A stretch of 64,000 bases of DNA, from contig NZ_CP015612.1 of the NCBI RefSeq assembly GCF_002138415.1, forward strand, positions 2,024,001-2,088,000, written 5' to 3'. The notes beneath the pieces are model-generated. The model was not told the DNA's origin. It did no database searches and saw only the letters and a list, made by a program, of their open reading frames with translations. Positions 62,926 through 64,000 of this stretch are shown in pieces. The number at the start of each line of letters is the position of its first letter. Position 1 is the first letter of the stretch. The stretch comes from Stenotrophomonas maltophilia (GTDB lineage: Bacteria > Pseudomonadota > Gammaproteobacteria > Xanthomonadales > Xanthomonadaceae). The position numbers were made by a program, and so were the translations under genes.

Positions 62926-64000
62926 ATGATCGAACTGAATCCTGTCCGCCAGCGCATCACCGATCTGACCGATCGCGTGCTGTCGCTTCGGGGGTATCTT
63001 TGACTACGACGCCAAGAAAGAGCGTCTTGAAGAAGTAACGCGGGAGCTGGAAAGCCCCGACGTCTGGAACAATGCCGAGTACGCCCAGAATCTGGGCCGC
63101 GAGCGCTCCAGCCTGGAAAAGACCGTGGGCGGCATCGCCTCGGTGCTCGACGGCCTGGCTGATGCCACCGAACTGCTTGAGCTGGCCGAGTCCGAGCAGG
63201 ACGACGACACCGCGCTGGCCGTGGTCGCCGACTTGGACAAGCACCAGTCGCACGTCGAGAAGCTGGAATTCCAGCGCATGTTCTCCGGCGAGATGGACAA
63301 TGCTGCCGCGTTCGTCGACATCCAGGCCGGTGCCGGTGGCACCGAAGCCCAGGACTGGGCCGAGATCCTGCTGCGCATGTACCTGCGCTGGTGTGAATCG
63401 CGCGGCTGGAAGACCGAGCTGATGGAAGTCTCCGGTGGCGACGTCGCCGGCATCAAGTCGGCCACGCTGCGCGTGGAAGGCGACTATGCCTACGGCTGGC
63501 TGAAGACCGAGACCGGCGTGCACCGCCTGGTGCGCAAGTCGCCGTTCGACTCGGACAACCGCCGCCACACCAGCTTCACCTCGGTGTTCGTGTCGCCGGA
63601 GATCGATGACAACATCGACATCACCATCAACCCGGCCGACCTGCGCACCGACGTGTACCGTTCGTCCGGTGCCGGTGGCCAGCACGTGAACAAGACCGAG
63701 TCGGCGGTGCGTATCACCCACATCCCGACCAACATCGTCGTGGCCTGCCAGACCGGCCGCAGCCAGCACCAGAACCGCGACAACGCGATGAAGATGCTGG
63801 CCGCCAAGCTGTACGAGCTGGAGATCCAGAAGCGCAACGCCGAAAAGGACGCGGTGGAAGCCACCAAGTCCGACATCGGCTGGGGCAGCCAGATCCGCAA
63901 TTACGTGCTCGACCAGAGCCGTATCAAGGACCTGCGCACCGGCATCGAGCGTTCGGATACGCAGAAGGTGCTGGACGGCGACCTGGACGAGTTCGTCGAG
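62926..64000 (+). CDS. prfB: Peptide chain release factor 2, with programmed +1 frameshift (3' end outside window)
   Basis: 25 codons from ATG 62926 end at an in-frame TGA (63001-63003). Translation then continues in the +1 frame from GAC at 63002. The join reads GGGGGT-ATC-TTTGAC: an SD-like GGGGGT, CTT slip codon, TGA, C. After the shift the protein has the stop-recognition tripeptide SPF (205-207) and the peptidyl-hydrolysis GGQ (250-252), the same numbering as E. coli RF2. It terminates at UGA and UAA. About 20-30 C-terminal residues are cut off by the window edge. The frameshift is autoregulatory, not a mutation. Confidence 0.96.
62988..63004 (+). promoter_or_regulatory. prfB programmed frameshift site
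   Basis: CGGGGGTATCTTTGAC: internal SD-like GGGGG three bases before the slippery CTT T, followed by TGA C. This is the conserved RF2 autoregulation site; low RF2 favours the +1 shift. Confidence 0.95.

Noticed and set aside
62926..63003. prfB as a broken gene because of the in-frame TGA
   Set aside because: The stop is within the conserved programmed frameshift site, and the rest of the gene has intact SPF and GGQ motifs.

Overview
The window is high-GC DNA whose gene content, gene order and interspersed repeats point to Stenotrophomonas, most likely the S. maltophilia complex. The reasons are the dense GTAG-ended hairpins of the SMAG/REP type, a divergent locus matching SmeSyRy/SmeYZ, Xanthomonadaceae-type TonB-dependent receptors, and chromosomal housekeeping blocks (carAB-greA, recJ, prfB). 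I see no phage, integrase, insertion sequence, CRISPR array, tRNA or rRNA gene. Species assignment is inference from pattern recognition, not a database result.

Layout. 1-4.2 kb: the 3' end of a TonB-dependent receptor, then a copper-efflux unit (copA-cueR) convergent with a small copper chaperone. copA and the chaperone each have a near-textbook CueR promoter with a 19-bp spacer. 4.4-18.6 kb: a mannoside/N-glycan utilisation locus with a TonB receptor, a GH92 alpha-mannosidase, a LacI regulator, a FucP-type sugar permease, a PfkB fructokinase-like kinase, an AGE-family mannose isomerase-like enzyme and a GH2 beta-mannosidase. The sequence supports this route: glycan capture at the outer membrane, periplasmic trimming by the two mannosidases, uptake of mannose, isomerisation to fructose and phosphorylation. 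A shared 14-bp palindrome-like operator lies upstream of the receptor (two copies) and of GH92. A fourth, degenerate copy lies inside the kinase coding region, where codon use turns abruptly AT-rich.

18.7-20.7 kb: methionine salvage genes mtnB-mtnD-mtnC. 20.7-21.3 kb: a gene-free stretch of composite palindromic repeats. 21.3-24.2 kb: two tandem APC amino-acid permeases. 24.4-27.9 kb: a Nudix hydrolase, then serA divergent from a D-2-hydroxyglutarate dehydrogenase-like flavoenzyme. 27.9-30.1 kb: a DUF2388 secreted protein followed by a large DUF4105-type protein carrying an HExxH motif. 30.1-36.7 kb: a sensor kinase/response regulator pair divergent from an RND efflux pump (SmeYZ type) with a small trailing gene. 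36.8-38.2 kb: a MliC-like lipoprotein and efpL. 38.3-41.2 kb: branched-chain acyl-CoA degradation genes. 41.3-43.7 kb: the ferrous iron operon feoAB plus a Cys-rich membrane protein. 43.8-46.2 kb: a small DUF4304-like gene bracketed by REP hairpins, and an SDR-MerR-flavodoxin-fold operon. 46.3-53.3 kb: dapB, carA, carB, greA and a phosphoglycerate mutase-like gene. 53.4-62.9 kb: DUF1176, recJ, a VIT-domain protein, a PAP2 phosphatase, an acyltransferase and a LytTR regulator. 62.9 kb to the end: prfB with its programmed +1 frameshift, truncated by the window edge.

The most interesting non-coding signal is a composite repeat seen at about 7.78-8.13, 8.24-8.47 and 21.03-21.25 kb, with a partial fourth copy at 20.77-20.98 kb. 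Each full copy combines a SMAG hairpin or its position, a very long GC-rich stem enclosing a conserved core of about 50 nt, a short TTGCTG/TTGCCG tract and a terminal GCAGGGC hairpin. One copy is greatly expanded by extra hairpins.
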